This document shows, piece after piece, positions 33,432-43,413 of a stretch of DNA of 64,000 nucleotides. The notes under the pieces were generated by a model, which saw only the letters and a program-made list of their open reading frames with translations, was not told the DNA's origin and did not search any database. The stretch is from RZYP01 sp964386405 (GTDB lineage: Bacteria; Bacillota; Negativicutes; Acidaminococcales; Acidaminococcaceae), in contig CAYLRW010000001.1 in assembly GCA_964386405.1 (NCBI GenBank), positions 9,956 through 73,955 of the forward strand, written 5' to 3'. Position 1 is the first letter of the stretch. Every line of letters begins with the position of its first letter. A program made the translations under genes and the position numbers.

Positions 33432-34328
33432 TTATTTGAGCAAACCGTATTTTTTAAATACATCACAGACTTTTTCTTTTTCTGACGCTGACATAGGTAC
33501 CAGCGGAAGTCTGACAGGTCCTGCATCAATTGGGGTTAACATAGAAACAGCCTCTTTTACAGGTATAGGATTAGTTGTTATAAACATGGCTTTTGCCACT
33601 GGCAACATTTTAGTATTTAAATCCATGGCTTCTTTCACTTTTCCAGCTTCGAAAGCCTGCATTAAGTTCTGTAATAATTGACCTCCGGTGTTGCTCACAA
33701 CGCTGATAAGTCCAGTAGCACCAACAGACATGAAAGGCAGTATCAACATATCATCGCCGCTATAAATGGAAAAGTCTTCCGGCAATACTGAGTACAACTC
33801 AGCTACCTGTGAAACATTACCTGCAGCTTCTTTGATGGCAACAATATTTTTACAATCCTTAGCCAATCTAACTACAGTCTGAGGCGCTATATTTGAACTT
33901 GTTCTACTAGGTACATTATAAATGATTACTGGTAATTCAGTAATGCTAGCAATTGCTTTAAAATGTTGATAAAAACCTTCTTGCGGCGGCTTGTTGTAAT
34001 AAGGACCAACAACCAAGAAACCGTCAACGCCAGTAGCTTCTGCAGCCTTAGTTAATTCAATTGTGCCTGCCGTATTGTTTGAACCCGTGCCGGCAATAAC
34101 AGGAACTCTTTTATTTACTCTTTTGACAACTGTACGAAACAATTCAAGTTTTTCTTCAGTTGAAATGGTCGGTGATTCACCGGTTGTCCCACATACAACT
34201 AAACCATCCGATCCGTTGGCGATCAACCACTCGGCAAAATCTGCCATAGCTGCATAATTAATACTGCCATCTTGATTCATTGGCGTTACCATCGCTGTAA
34301 GTAATCTGCCAAAATATGGTACTTTCAT
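33432..34328 (-). CDS. dapA: 4-Hydroxy-tetrahydrodipicolinate synthase
   Basis: Condenses pyruvate with aspartate semialdehyde in lysine and diaminopimelate synthesis. The TIM-barrel enzyme has Schiff-base Lys166 in IVAIKEAAGN, Tyr137 in IIYNVPSRT, and the Thr pair in CGTTGESPT near residue 47. Length 298 is normal. The ATG at 34328 follows AGGGGG. Last gene of the riboswitch-controlled lysine operon. Confidence 0.97.
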   Translation of the reverse strand: MKVPYFGRLLTAMVTPMNQDGSINYAAMADFAEWLIANGSDGLVVCGTTGESPTISTEEKLELFRTVVKRVNKRVPVIAGTGSNNTAGTIELTKAAEATGVDGFLVVGPYYNKPPQEGFYQHFKAIASITELPVIIYNVPSRTSSNIAPQTVVRLAKDCKNIVAIKEAAGNVSQVAELYSVLPEDFSIYSGDDMLILPFMSVGATGLISVVSNTGGQLLQNLMQAFEAGKVKEAMDLNTKMLPVAKAMFITTNPIPVKEAVSMLTPIDAGPVRLPLVPMSASEKEKVCDVFKKYGLLK

Positions 34329-34355
34329 TAAAAAATCCCCCTGTCATTTCTAAAA

Positions 34356-35564
34356 TTAAAGCTTAAAAGCATCATGTAAAGCTGTCACGGCTTCGTTTAA
34401 GCGCTCCTGACTAATGATTGCCGAAATAGTAGTATCTGAATCCACAGTTTGTAGAATAGTAATACTTTTATCAGCCAAAGCAGCAACAAATGTTGCCATT
34501 ATTCCTGGAACGCCACGCATGCCCGAACCAACTACTGAAACCTTGGAACATTCTAAGTGTACTTCAAAAGAATAGCCCAAATTTGCCAGCAATTTGCACG
34601 TTTTATCAGCATCAAACATAAAAACAGAAAACATCGACTGTTCCGGTTGTAAATTCAAACAGCCAACACTGATCCTATTATGAGCCAAATCATCAAATAA
34701 TTTGTGCCCGCTATTCACATCATTGCCATCAAGTCTGACTTTGAACTGTGCCAAATCTTTAAGATAAGCTACACTGCTGATAATCCGACCAGGCTCAGTA
34801 GAATTTTTCTCTACAACATCTTCATTACAAATCAAAGTGCCAGGTGCATCAGAAAAAGTAGATTTAACAACTATAGGTATTTCTTTTTCCATAGCAATTT
34901 CTACGGCTCTGGCATGAATTACTTTTGCACCTTGGTGCGCCATTTGGCAAACATCACCGTAGGAAACGCAGTCCAAAATACTTGCATCGGATACAACACG
35001 AGGGTCTGCCGTCATTATACCTTCAACATCAGTATAAATTTCCACACAATCGGCTTCTAGTGCTACACCAAGCGCAGCGGCAGTTGTATCACTGCCACCT
35101 CTGCCCAAAGTCGTAAATCTGCCATCTTCTGTAATTCCCTGAAAACCGCACACAACCGGTACGATACCTGCATTCATATACAATAAAAGATTTGCAGGAT
35201 TAATATTTCTAATTTTAGCATCTCCAAAATTTGCGTCAGTTTTAATACCAGCTTGTCCACCAGTTAAAGCTGCTGCATTTATTCCTACGCTTTGTAATGA
35301 GGCAGCCATAACAGCCGCTGAAATCAATTCTCCACAGCACATTATGGTATCCAGATCACGTGAATCAACAGAACTGTTCTCTTTTTTTATAATATCTATA
35401 AGGCTATCGGTAGCATAAGGATCTCCTTTTCTGCCCATAGCCGAAACAACCACTGCAGGGGTAAAACCAGCTTTAATGGCTTCTGAAACTTTATTTCTTG
35501 CTGCAATTCTTGCTTCCGCTGTTGCTACAGAGGTACCGCCAAATTTTTGTACTATTATTTTCAT
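34356..35564 (-). CDS. lysC: Aspartate kinase
   Basis: Phosphorylates aspartate, the entry step for lysine, threonine and methionine. N-terminal kinase domain with KFGGTSVATAEA at residues 6-17, GRGGSDTTAAALG and the Glu/Asp of EIYTDVEGIMTADPR. Two ACT domains follow from about residue 265 (with VVGSGMRGVPGIMA in the second), the usual place for feedback by an amino acid. Of two close ATGs, 35564 gives the classical MKIIVQKFGG start (402 residues) and better spacing to AAGGG. It lies between asd and dapA. Confidence 0.96.
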   Translation of the reverse strand: MKIIVQKFGGTSVATAEARIAARNKVSEAIKAGFTPAVVVSAMGRKGDPYATDSLIDIIKKENSSVDSRDLDTIMCCGELISAAVMAASLQSVGINAAALTGGQAGIKTDANFGDAKIRNINPANLLLYMNAGIVPVVCGFQGITEDGRFTTLGRGGSDTTAAALGVALEADCVEIYTDVEGIMTADPRVVSDASILDCVSYGDVCQMAHQGAKVIHARAVEIAMEKEIPIVVKSTFSDAPGTLICNEDVVEKNSTEPGRIISSVAYLKDLAQFKVRLDGNDVNSGHKLFDDLAHNRISVGCLNLQPEQSMFSVFMFDADKTCKLLANLGYSFEVHLECSKVSVVGSGMRGVPGIMATFVAALADKSITILQTVDSDTTISAIISQERLNEAVTALHDAFKL

Positions 35565-35582
35565 AGTCATTTTCCCTTATTT

Positions 35583-36614
35583 TCAAATCCATCCATTTTT
35601 TATCATAGTTTCAGCAATCTGTAGGGTATTCAAAGCTGCACCTTTTCTGATCTGGTCGCCAACTACCCACATATTGAAAGAATTGTCCGCTGATTCATCT
35701 CTTCTGAGCCGTCCAACATAAACATCATTTTGGTCGGATGTATAAAGTGGCATCGGATAAATCTGATTCTGCGGTTCATCTTGCATCTGCACGCCAGGAA
35801 ATTTAGAAATAGCATCTTTAATCGCTGCCAAATCCAAGTCTTTTTCCAACTCAACATTTACTGACTCAGAGTGGCTGCGGTATACTGGCACACGAACCGT
35901 AGTTGCAGTAATTTTCATATCATAGTCTTCGAGAATTTTTCTGGTTTCATTAACCATCTTCATCTCTTCTTTAGTATAAAGATTATCCAAAAATACGTCA
36001 ATTTGCGGGATAAGATTAAAAGCAATTGGATAATGCTTGCTAAGGCTGGCACTAGGTAGTATTTTCGCTTCCATAGCTTTGCCTTCTGAATAAGCCTTAA
36101 CTTGATTGGTTAATTCATCAATGCCTTCCTTACCAGCACCTGAAACTGCCTGGTAAGTTGATACAATAATTCTCTTGATTTTTGCCAAATCATAAATTGG
36201 TTTCAAGGCCATTACCATGATTATAGTTGAGCAATTTGGGTTGGCAATGATTCCTTTATGTTTTAATATTGCATGTGGATTAACTTCCGGAACGACAAGA
36301 GGCACCTCTGGATCCATGCGGAAAGCGCTTGAATTATCAATAACGACAGCACCAGCTTTTACTGCATAAGGCGCAAATTCAGTACTAATTGAACCACCGG
36401 CAAATAAAGCAATATCAATATCTTTAAAAGATTCACTTGTTGCCTCTTCAACAATATAGTTTTTCCCCATAAAAGGAATTTCGGTTCCTGCACTGCGGCT
36501 GGAAGCCAAGAGTCTTAGCTCAGCAAAAGGGAAATCTCTTTCTTCAATAAGTTTCAAAAATTCCTGTCCAACCGCCCCTGTAGCACCTAAAATAGCAACA
36601 TTAAACTTTTTCAT
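35583..36614 (-). CDS. asd: Aspartate-semialdehyde dehydrogenase
   Basis: Reduces aspartyl phosphate to the semialdehyde with NADPH. Rossmann motif GATGAVGQEFL at residues 10-20, nucleophile Cys128 in NPNCSTI, and the substrate Arg/His region near VYRSHSESV (about residue 245). 343 residues, the usual size for the Firmicute type. It follows dapB by 33 bases in the lysine operon. Confidence 0.97.
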   Translation of the reverse strand: MKKFNVAILGATGAVGQEFLKLIEERDFPFAELRLLASSRSAGTEIPFMGKNYIVEEATSESFKDIDIALFAGGSISTEFAPYAVKAGAVVIDNSSAFRMDPEVPLVVPEVNPHAILKHKGIIANPNCSTIIMVMALKPIYDLAKIKRIIVSTYQAVSGAGKEGIDELTNQVKAYSEGKAMEAKILPSASLSKHYPIAFNLIPQIDVFLDNLYTKEEMKMVNETRKILEDYDMKITATTVRVPVYRSHSESVNVELEKDLDLAAIKDAISKFPGVQMQDEPQNQIYPMPLYTSDQNDVYVGRLRRDESADNSFNMWVVGDQIRKGAALNTLQIAETMIKNGWI

Positions 36615-36647
36615 TTCGCCTTCCCCTTTTCATAAATTAATGGTAAA

Positions 36648-37424
36648 TTATAGCAATTGATCCAATCCGTAAACCAGTCCTTTTTTGTCAACAATCTTAC
36701 GGCACCCTAGCATTACACCCGGCATATAACATTCTCTATTAATCGAATCATTACGTATCTTCAAAGTTTCGCCTGCACTACCGAAAATAATTTCTTGAGA
36801 AGCAACGAACCCAGGGAGGCGAACACTATGTATACGCATACCTTCATATTCGGCACCACGTGCACCTTCAAGTTTTTCTTCTTCTGCAGGGTTACCTTGG
36901 GCAACAAAGCCGCCACGAATTTCTGCTAATTTTTGTGCCGTCAGAAGAGCAGTCCCTGATGGTGCATCAAGTTTCTGATCATGATGCAGTTCAATAATCT
37001 CAACCTGAGGAAAATATTTTGCAGCTTCACAGGCAACTTTCATCATCAAAATTGCTCCTAAAGCAAAATTAGGTGCTATCAGAATACTGGTATTATTTGT
37101 TTTAGCTAATTCATCAAGTTCTGTCATATCATCTTTAGTAAAACCAGTGGTGCCGACAACAGCACATACACCAGCACTTAAAATGATTCTCAGATTATTC
37201 ATCACTACATCCGGACGGGTAAAATCAATAACAATATCAGGTTTCACTCTTGCCAAAGCATTTTTCAAATCTGTATCAAATACCAAATTTGTACCATCAA
37301 TTATCTTATCCTTCGCCATAATGTCAACAGCAGCAACCAGTTCCATATCACTTTCTTTTAAAACAGTCCTTACCACTTCACTCCCCATACGGCCCAATGC
37401 GCCATTAACAAGAATACGAGTCAC
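36648..37424 (-). CDS. dapB: 4-Hydroxy-tetrahydrodipicolinate reductase
   Basis: Reduces the DapA product with NAD(P)H. The N-terminal dinucleotide motif is VNGALGRMGSEVV, the substrate His-His region is in EIIELHHDQKLDAPSGTAL, and the C-terminal segment MPGVMLGCRKI is typical. An ATG at 37433 touches the ribosome site AAGGAG with no gap. The GTG at 37424 has nine-base spacing and gives the expected MTRILVNGALG start, 258 residues. First gene of the operon, right behind the lysine riboswitch. Confidence 0.95.
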   Translation of the reverse strand: MTRILVNGALGRMGSEVVRTVLKESDMELVAAVDIMAKDKIIDGTNLVFDTDLKNALARVKPDIVIDFTRPDVVMNNLRIILSAGVCAVVGTTGFTKDDMTELDELAKTNNTSILIAPNFALGAILMMKVACEAAKYFPQVEIIELHHDQKLDAPSGTALLTAQKLAEIRGGFVAQGNPAEEEKLEGARGAEYEGMRIHSVRLPGFVASQEIIFGSAGETLKIRNDSINRECYMPGVMLGCRKIVDKKGLVYGLDQLL

Positions 37425-37449
37425 TCTAAACATCTCCTTATTATAAAAT

Positions 37450-37478
37450 AAAAGCCGTTGGTTATCCCAACGGCTTTT
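37450..37478 (-). terminator. Terminator of the lysine riboswitch
   Basis: A perfect 12-bp stem (37450-37461 with 37467-37478) followed on the minus strand by TTTTATTTT, just before the dapB ribosome site. The adjacent AAATACC/GGTATTT hairpin (37479-37503) may be the competing element. Confidence 0.88.
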
Positions 37479-37513
37479 AAATACCTAAGATCACCTGGTA
37501 TTTGAAGCATTAT

Positions 37514-37673
37514 GAGATAGCACTCCACCAAAATTTTGGCGACAGTCCGACAGCTATTAACCGGCGGCCCAGCATGACAGTGCGGCCACTATCAAACTTC
37601 GGCGGTAACCCTTTCATTCGTATCAACAAATCCCTTCTCCACGAACTAATAATGCTTTCCGCTCCTCTATCAT
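37514..37673 (-). promoter_or_regulatory. Lysine riboswitch (L box)
   Basis: The minus-strand RNA contains GATAGAGGAGCG near 37660-37671, GAAAGGGTTACCGCCGAAG, and GCCGCACTGTC, ending in GGAGTGCTATC (37516-37526), which pairs with the start to close helix P1. These are the conserved blocks of the lysine class in the usual order. It precedes dapB and should turn down dapB-asd-lysC-dapA when lysine is plentiful. Confidence 0.94.
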
Positions 37674-37691
37674 TCCTTTTCAATTAGCGTA

Positions 37692-37721
37692 ATTATATAC
37701 TACTATAAGTTCTTTTGTCAA
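37692..37721 (-). promoter_or_regulatory. Promoter of the lysine operon
   Basis: Perfect TTGACA (37716-37721) and perfect TATAAT (37692-37697) on the minus strand, spacer 18. Located about 15 bases before the riboswitch starts. Confidence 0.85.
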
Positions 37722-37730
37722 ACACAATTG

Positions 37731-38180
37731 TTATTTAGTACTTCCAAACCCGCCGCCGCGAGTTTCCTTTTGGCTTTCTGTGTCGCCATCTGCCAAAAGA
37801 AAAGGATAAAATATACCTTGTGCAACACGTTCACCTTTGCTTAGCTTAATATCATGATCATTTAGATTGTAAATTAGAAGCTTGATATGCCCTTCGTTAT
37901 CATCATTATTATAATAATCAGAGTCAATAATTCCCTGACTATTGATCATCGTCAAACACATTTTCATTGCTATACTTGAACGAAGGTGCATGCCAAGATA
38001 TTCTGTATCCTGCATGTATGCCTTAACGCCAGTAGGTACAATATTTACTTGGCAAGGCTTCAAAACAACATCTTCAGGCAGATAAAAATCATAGCCGGCT
38101 GAACATTTGGTCTTACGCACTGGCAACAAGAAATCAATATTAGCATATTCAGTTACTTTTTCGAAGCCGCGAATTCGCAT
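37731..38180 (-). CDS. dut: dUTP diphosphatase
   Basis: Hydrolyses dUTP to dUMP and pyrophosphate. All five trimer motifs are visible in 149 residues: SAGYDFYLPED, GMHLRSSIAMK, NSQGIIDSDYYN (catalytic Asp), KGERVAQGIF, and the C-terminal flap GGGFGSTK. The ATG at 38180 has AAGGAG upstream. It has its own promoter; no terminator separates it from the lysine operon promoter, so some transcripts may run into the riboswitch. Confidence 0.94.
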   Translation of the reverse strand: MRIRGFEKVTEYANIDFLLPVRKTKCSAGYDFYLPEDVVLKPCQVNIVPTGVKAYMQDTEYLGMHLRSSIAMKMCLTMINSQGIIDSDYYNNDDNEGHIKLLIYNLNDHDIKLSKGERVAQGIFYPFLLADGDTESQKETRGGGFGSTK

Positions 38181-38218
38181 ATTTTTTCTCCTTGGTCTAT
38201 TTTTAATGGAATTAATAT

Positions 38219-38247
38219 ATTATAGCACTATAAATATACTCAAACAA
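38219..38247 (-). promoter_or_regulatory. Promoter of dut
   Basis: TTGTTT (38242-38247), 17 bases, TATAAT (38219-38224) on the minus strand, directly after the pnp terminator. Confidence 0.65.
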
Positions 38248-38248
38248 G

Positions 38249-38276
38249 AAAAGCCTGTGCAAAAGCACAGGCTTTT
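38249..38276 (-). terminator. Terminator of pnp
   Basis: A perfect 12-bp stem (38249-38260 with 38265-38276), loop of four, then TTTTCTTGTTT on the minus strand. Confidence 0.9.
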
Positions 38277-38284
38277 TAATCATT

Positions 38285-40360
38285 TTATCCTTGCAGAACT
38301 GCTTTACGAGAAAGGTTGATGCGACCTTTCTGGTCAATCTCAACTACTTTAACTGCAATTTCGTCACCAACAGAAACTACATCTTCAACTTTTTCAACTC
38401 TTTCAGTAGAAAGTTGTGAAATATGTACAAGTCCCTCTTTACCAGGAAGGATTTCTACAAAAGCGCCAAAATTCATCAATCTTGTTACTTTACCAGTATA
38501 AATTTTACCTACCTCTGCAACAGCAACAATACCTTCAATCATATCAATCGCTTTTTGAGCAGATATACTGTTGACAGCTGCCACAAAAACCTTCCCGCTG
38601 TCATCTACATCAATCTTGGCTCCTGTTTCTTCAACGATCTTTTTAATCATCTTGCCGCCAGGGCCGATTATATCGCGTATTTTATCAGGATTGATATTAA
38701 TAGTCGTAATCTTTGGTGCGTATGGAGAAAGTTCTTTTCTCGGTTCTGATATAGCTTCTAGCATTTTGCCAAGAATGAACGCACGGCCTTTCTTAGCTTG
38801 TGCCAAGGCCTGTTGGAAAATTTCTTTGTTAATACCATCTATTTTAATATCCATTTGAATTGCAGTAATACCTTTTTCAGTTCCAGCAACCTTGAAGTCC
38901 ATATCACCGAGGGCATCTTCCAAACCTTGAATATCAGTCAGAATAGTGAAATAATCTCCATCTTTAACTAGACCCATGGCTACGCCAGAAACCGGAGCCT
39001 TAATTGGCACGCCAGCATCCATCAAGGATAAAGTACTGCCACATACACTGCCCATTGATGAAGAACCGTTTGATTCCAACACTTCGGAAACAAGACGAAT
39101 TGCATATGGGAATTCTTCTTCGGAAGGAATAACCGGCAGTAACGCTCTTTCAGCCAAAGCACCATGACCGATTTCGCGACGTCCTGGAGAGCGAAGCGGT
39201 TTTGTCTCGCCTACACTGTAAGGAGGAAAATTATAATGATGGATGTAACGTTTTGTGTCTTCAACACCAAGGCCATCAATAATCTGTACTTCGCGCAAAG
39301 GAGCTAATGCTAAGACATTAAGTATTTGGGTTTGCCCGCGCGTAAACAGGGATGAACCATGCGGCCTTGCCAGCAAGCCAACTTCACAAGTTACAGGGCG
39401 CACCTCATCCAATTGACGTCCATCAGGACGGATTTTATCAACAGAAATTGTTCTGCGAACTACTGTTTTAATTAGTTTTTGAGTTACATACGCAACATCT
39501 TTGCCATTGTCAGGGTATTTTTCATTAAAAACTTCAGCAATTTCTTTTTTAACTTGAGAAACCATTTCTTCACGATGAAGCTTATCCGCATCCATTAAAG
39601 CAGCTTTCAGTTTTTCTGCGCCGTAAGCCTTAATATCTTCGACAATTTCAGCAGGCGGAACATAAACCGGAACTTCCATTTTCTCTTTGCCGATTTCAGC
39701 CTGAATTTTCTCTTGGAAAGCAACTATGTCTTTAATGACATCGTGTGCGAACCAAATTGCGTCAAGCATTACTTCTTCAGAAACTTCTTTAGCACCGGCT
39801 TCTACCATAAGGATAGCATCTTTGGTACCAGCCACGCCTAAACTTAATTCACTGGTCTTTGTCTGTTCTACGTTAGGGTTAACAATAAATTCGCCATTAA
39901 TCAAACCGATACGTACACCAGCGATAGGACCGTCAAATGGTATATCAGAAATGGAAAGTGCGCATGATGCACCAATCATGGCTGCCATGTCAGGCGGATT
40001 GTCCTGATCTACAGATACAGCTGTCGCCACAATTTGAACGTCATTATGATAACCATCAGGAAACATCGGTCTGATAGGGCGGTCAATCAATCTGCTGGTT
40101 AAGATCGCAGCCTCGCTCGGTCTACCTTCCCTTTTTATAAAGCCGCCAGGAATTTTTCCTACAGCATACATTTTTTCTTCAAAATCTACTGTCAGCGGGA
40201 AAAAGTCTACACCTTCCCTTGGAACCTTTGTGCCTGTAACAGCGACAACAACCGCCGTGTCACCATAACGAACTAATACTGAACCATTTGCCTGTTTTGC
40301 GATTTTTCCAGCTTCGATAGTCAGTGTTCTGCCACCAAGCTGCATGCTATAACTATACAT
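38285..40360 (-). CDS. pnp: Polyribonucleotide nucleotidyltransferase (PNPase)
   Basis: Phosphorolytic 3'-5' exoribonuclease. Two RNase PH domains are seen ([31 protein letters not shown] in the first; [20 protein letters not shown] and [17 protein letters not shown] in the second), then a KH domain with [12 protein letters not shown] and an S1 domain with [18 protein letters not shown]. 691 residues, normal length. The ATG at 40360 follows AGGAGG. Usually next to rpsO, but here it is alone between dut and deaD. Its promoter in 40361-40480 was not clear. Confidence 0.97.
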   Translation of the reverse strand: MYSYSMQLGGRTLTIEAGKIAKQANGSVLVRYGDTAVVVAVTGTKVPREGVDFFPLTVDFEEKMYAVGKIPGGFIKREGRPSEAAILTSRLIDRPIRPMFPDGYHNDVQIVATAVSVDQDNPPDMAAMIGASCALSISDIPFDGPIAGVRIGLINGEFIVNPNVEQTKTSELSLGVAGTKDAILMVEAGAKEVSEEVMLDAIWFAHDVIKDIVAFQEKIQAEIGKEKMEVPVYVPPAEIVEDIKAYGAEKLKAALMDADKLHREEMVSQVKKEIAEVFNEKYPDNGKDVAYVTQKLIKTVVRRTISVDKIRPDGRQLDEVRPVTCEVGLLARPHGSSLFTRGQTQILNVLALAPLREVQIIDGLGVEDTKRYIHHYNFPPYSVGETKPLRSPGRREIGHGALAERALLPVIPSEEEFPYAIRLVSEVLESNGSSSMGSVCGSTLSLMDAGVPIKAPVSGVAMGLVKDGDYFTILTDIQGLEDALGDMDFKVAGTEKGITAIQMDIKIDGINKEIFQQALAQAKKGRAFILGKMLEAISEPRKELSPYAPKITTININPDKIRDIIGPGGKMIKKIVEETGAKIDVDDSGKVFVAAVNSISAQKAIDMIEGIVAVAEVGKIYTGKVTRLMNFGAFVEILPGKEGLVHISQLSTERVEKVEDVVSVGDEIAVKVVEIDQKGRINLSRKAVLQG

Positions 40361-40490
40361 CGATAGTTACCTCCTCTTATATCCACACATTTTGAGTTAC
40401 CTGCTGATAATTCGACACAAATTTTAAATTACCTTTATTTTTTTTTATAAAATATAGCTAATTTTATCACATATAAAGCAAAAATATGGA

Positions 40491-40519
40491 AGTAGTTTTT
40501 CAAACGTTGAAAAACTACT
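40491..40519 (-). terminator. Terminator after deaD
   Basis: A perfect 13-bp stem (40491-40503 with 40507-40519) with a three-base loop. On the minus strand it is followed by TCCATATTTTTG, a broken T-run. It ends the RNase J to deaD operon. The rest of 40361-40490 is AT-rich with no clear promoter. Confidence 0.75.
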
Positions 40520-40545
40520 CCCACTTTTATTAAATATACTGCTTT

Positions 40546-42138
40546 TTAATCTCTAGCGCGTGCAGGTTCCACATTAACTTTGTAACCTTTGATGGTATTA
40601 CGGTGCATCACTGCCAAAACTTTTTCAGCAACTTCTTCCGGGACTTCAACAAAAGTAAATTTGTCATAAATACTGATCATGCCAATATCTTTTCCTGGAA
40701 CATCGGCTTCTATAGCGATGGACTGAATAATATCTTTAACAGTAATCTTTTGGCTGCGGCCTATGTTAATAAACATACGAACCATACCAGGCTTAGCACC
40801 GGTATTTCCAAGATCAGGAGCAACGGTAGTTTCGGCTGGTGCTTCCAGAGCTTTGTTGCCTTCTTGCATTAATTTGACAGCTGCCGCTGCAACTTCCTCA
40901 GGGTTGTAGTCCTTTAACAACGAACCAATGATTGGCAAATAATCATTATAGTTATTTTGGTCTAAGACGCTTTGCAATTTTGATACTATCATTTCTCTTT
41001 GGCGTTCCAGCACGTTAGCTTCTGTAGGCAGTTGACGTCGAACAATTTTGATATTAACAGCTTTTTCAATCAACTTCAGTTGACGGAATTCGCGCGGAGT
41101 AATAAAGGTCAGTGCCACGCCTTTATTGCCTGCACGACCTGTTCTTCCGATACGGTGTACATAGCTTTCAGGATCTTGCGGAATATCAAAGTTAACAACA
41201 TGAGTAATATTTTCGATATCCAGCCCACGTGCAGCAACGTCTGTAGCAATCAGAATATCAACGCGTCCGGCACGGAATTTCTTCATTACACGGTCACGTT
41301 GGTTCTGGCTTAAATCTCCATGCAAGCCTTCAGCTAAATAGCCACGGGTGCCAAGAGCAATTACCAACTCATCGACGCCTTTCTTAGTGCGGCAGAAGAT
41401 GATAAGTTTTCCGTTGATCTCGACATCAAGCAGACGACACAGACCATCTACCTTATCTTTAGTTTCATAATAGAACTGATCAACAGAAGGCGCCGTCACA
41501 ACTTCTTTATGGATGGCGACAAGCTTTGGAGCCTTCATGTATTTCTTAGTTAAGCTGAGAATTGGGCGCGGCATTGTTGCAGAAAAAAGCAATGTCTGAC
41601 GTTCCGCAGGTAGGTTTTTCATAATTTCTTCCATATCCTCAACAAAACCCATATCCAGCATTTCATCTGCTTCATCTACGACCAAAAATTTAATATTTTC
41701 AAGTTTAATAGTTGCTCTTCTGATATGATCAAGAAGTCTGCCCGGTGTACCTATAACGATCTGCACACCACTACGCAGAGAACGGATCTGACGGTCAATT
41801 GGCTGGCCGCCGTAAACAGGTAAAGCTTTAATGCGTTTAGTCTGACCAATCTTACCGATTTCTTCCGCAACCTGTATTGCTAATTCACGCGTCGGTGTCA
41901 TGACTAAAGCCTGAATATGACGATGATCCGTAATATTTTGGACTATAGGAATACCAAAGGCTGCTGTTTTACCAGTTCCTGTCTGTGCCTGCCCTATAAC
42001 ATCATTACCTTCTAATACGAATGGTATAGTCTCTTTCTGGATTGGCGAGGGTTCTTCAAAACCCATGTCAGTCAGTGCTGTTACTATCTTTTTGTCTAAC
42101 AGTAAGTCACCGAACATTTCTTTTGTGTTGTTTGTCAT
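40546..42138 (-). CDS. deaD: DEAD-box RNA helicase with DbpA-type RNA-binding domain
   Basis: ATP-dependent RNA helicase, 530 residues. Motifs in order: Q motif around residue 30, AQTGTGKT at 51-58, PTRELAIQ, DEAD in VVDEADEMLDMGF, SAT in LFSATMP, ARGLDIENITHV and HRIGRTGRAG. A C-terminal DbpA RNA-binding domain covers about residues 450-525 (RMFINIGRSQKITVKDII ... FTFVEVPEEVAEKV). Such proteins remodel structured RNA in ribosome assembly and mRNA decay, fitting an operon headed by RNase J. The ATG at 42138 follows AGGAGG. Confidence 0.95.
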   Translation of the reverse strand: MTNNTKEMFGDLLLDKKIVTALTDMGFEEPSPIQKETIPFVLEGNDVIGQAQTGTGKTAAFGIPIVQNITDHRHIQALVMTPTRELAIQVAEEIGKIGQTKRIKALPVYGGQPIDRQIRSLRSGVQIVIGTPGRLLDHIRRATIKLENIKFLVVDEADEMLDMGFVEDMEEIMKNLPAERQTLLFSATMPRPILSLTKKYMKAPKLVAIHKEVVTAPSVDQFYYETKDKVDGLCRLLDVEINGKLIIFCRTKKGVDELVIALGTRGYLAEGLHGDLSQNQRDRVMKKFRAGRVDILIATDVAARGLDIENITHVVNFDIPQDPESYVHRIGRTGRAGNKGVALTFITPREFRQLKLIEKAVNIKIVRRQLPTEANVLERQREMIVSKLQSVLDQNNYNDYLPIIGSLLKDYNPEEVAAAAVKLMQEGNKALEAPAETTVAPDLGNTGAKPGMVRMFINIGRSQKITVKDIIQSIAIEADVPGKDIGMISIYDKFTFVEVPEEVAEKVLAVMHRNTIKGYKVNVEPARARD

Positions 42139-42146
42139 AATTCCTC

Positions 42147-43391
42147 CTAAAATTCTTCATTTAATTTGTCCAAAGCCAGCGAAAAAGCGGCTAATACACT
42201 ACGCAATTTGTTATCAGTTCGAGAGCCATGAAACTTGTGTTTTTGGCAAACAATTCCTCTTTCACTCGCTATAGCCATATATACCAAGCCAACAGGTTTT
42301 TCACTTGAGCCGCCGCCTGGTCCTGCAATCCCAGTAATACTTACACCAAGTGTGGTATTAAAAAGATTTCGAACGCCGGCCGCCATTTCACGTGCTACCT
42401 GCTCGCTCACTGCCCCATATTTCTTTAAACTATCTTCAGACACGTTTATAACATTAGCCTTTGCCTCATTACTATAAGAAACAACTGAACCCAAAAGATA
42501 TTCAGAACTTCCAGGAATATCAGTCAGCATACTGCTGGCCAAGCCACCTGTGCATGATTCTGCAAAAGCTATCGTGCTTTTTCTTTTTAACAGTTCTTCT
42601 CCCAGTTTTTTTGCTAAAGACTCGTTATCAACGCCATATATATTATTCTCCAGCCTTCTGCGTACTTCGGTCTCCATTTTTGCTATCATACTTTCCGCCA
42701 TAGCATAATCAATACTTTTTGCTGTGATCCTGATAATAATTTCGCCGCTCCTAGCATAAATTGCAATTGTTGGATTGGTCTGCGACATAATAATATCGTC
42801 AAGTTTTTCTGCAACAGTTGATTCACCGATTCCCTTAAGACGCAAAACTTTGGAGTGAATAATTCCTTGTTGTGCAAAATGTGCTTCTAAAAAAGGCAAC
42901 ATTTGTTCTAAGCATACGTGTTTCATTTCATTGGGAGGACCTGGCAAGAGTATTATCAGCTTCTCATCAGCTTCAACTGCTAATCCAGGAGCCGTCCCGG
43001 CATCATTTTTCAAAATATAAGACCCTTGCGGTATCATTGCCTGTTTTACATTGTTTTCAGGCATACATATACCACGGTGGATAAAAAATTGATTAATTTT
43101 ATCCAAAGTTTCCTGATCCAGTTCCAAGGGAAGATCAAGTACAGAAGCAACCATCTCTTTTGTGATGTCACCGCGCGTTGGGCCCAAGCCACCAGTAGTG
43201 ACAATAATATCCGCACGAGTAAGAGCTATCTTTAATACTTCTCTCAATCTCATTTCATTATCGCCAACGGTAGTCTGATATAAAACATCAAACCCTTTCT
43301 GATTTAATGCTTTAGATAAATATTGAAAATTAGTATTTAAAATATCTCCCAGCAGTAATTCAGTTCCAGTGTTAATTACTTCGACAATCAT
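42147..43391 (-). CDS. cinA: CinA-family protein (ADP-ribose pyrophosphatase / NMN deamidase)
   Basis: A 414-residue CinA. The N-terminal MoCF-like domain has NTGTELLLGDILNTN and TTGGLGPTRGDITKE. The C-terminal nicotinamide-nucleotide amidase domain has AESCTGGLASSMLTDIPGSS and GVSITGIAGPGGGSSEKPVG. The family recycles pyridine nucleotides. AGGAGG about ten bases before the ATG at 43391 sets the start; an in-frame extension into rimO is not used. Fifth-to-last gene group of the RNase J operon, between rimO and deaD. Confidence 0.94.
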   Translation of the reverse strand: MIVEVINTGTELLLGDILNTNFQYLSKALNQKGFDVLYQTTVGDNEMRLREVLKIALTRADIIVTTGGLGPTRGDITKEMVASVLDLPLELDQETLDKINQFFIHRGICMPENNVKQAMIPQGSYILKNDAGTAPGLAVEADEKLIILLPGPPNEMKHVCLEQMLPFLEAHFAQQGIIHSKVLRLKGIGESTVAEKLDDIIMSQTNPTIAIYARSGEIIIRITAKSIDYAMAESMIAKMETEVRRRLENNIYGVDNESLAKKLGEELLKRKSTIAFAESCTGGLASSMLTDIPGSSEYLLGSVVSYSNEAKANVINVSEDSLKKYGAVSEQVAREMAAGVRNLFNTTLGVSITGIAGPGGGSSEKPVGLVYMAIASERGIVCQKHKFHGSRTDNKLRSVLAAFSLALDKLNEEF

Positions 43392-43413
43392 CCCTACTTG
43401 ACCTCCTAATGAA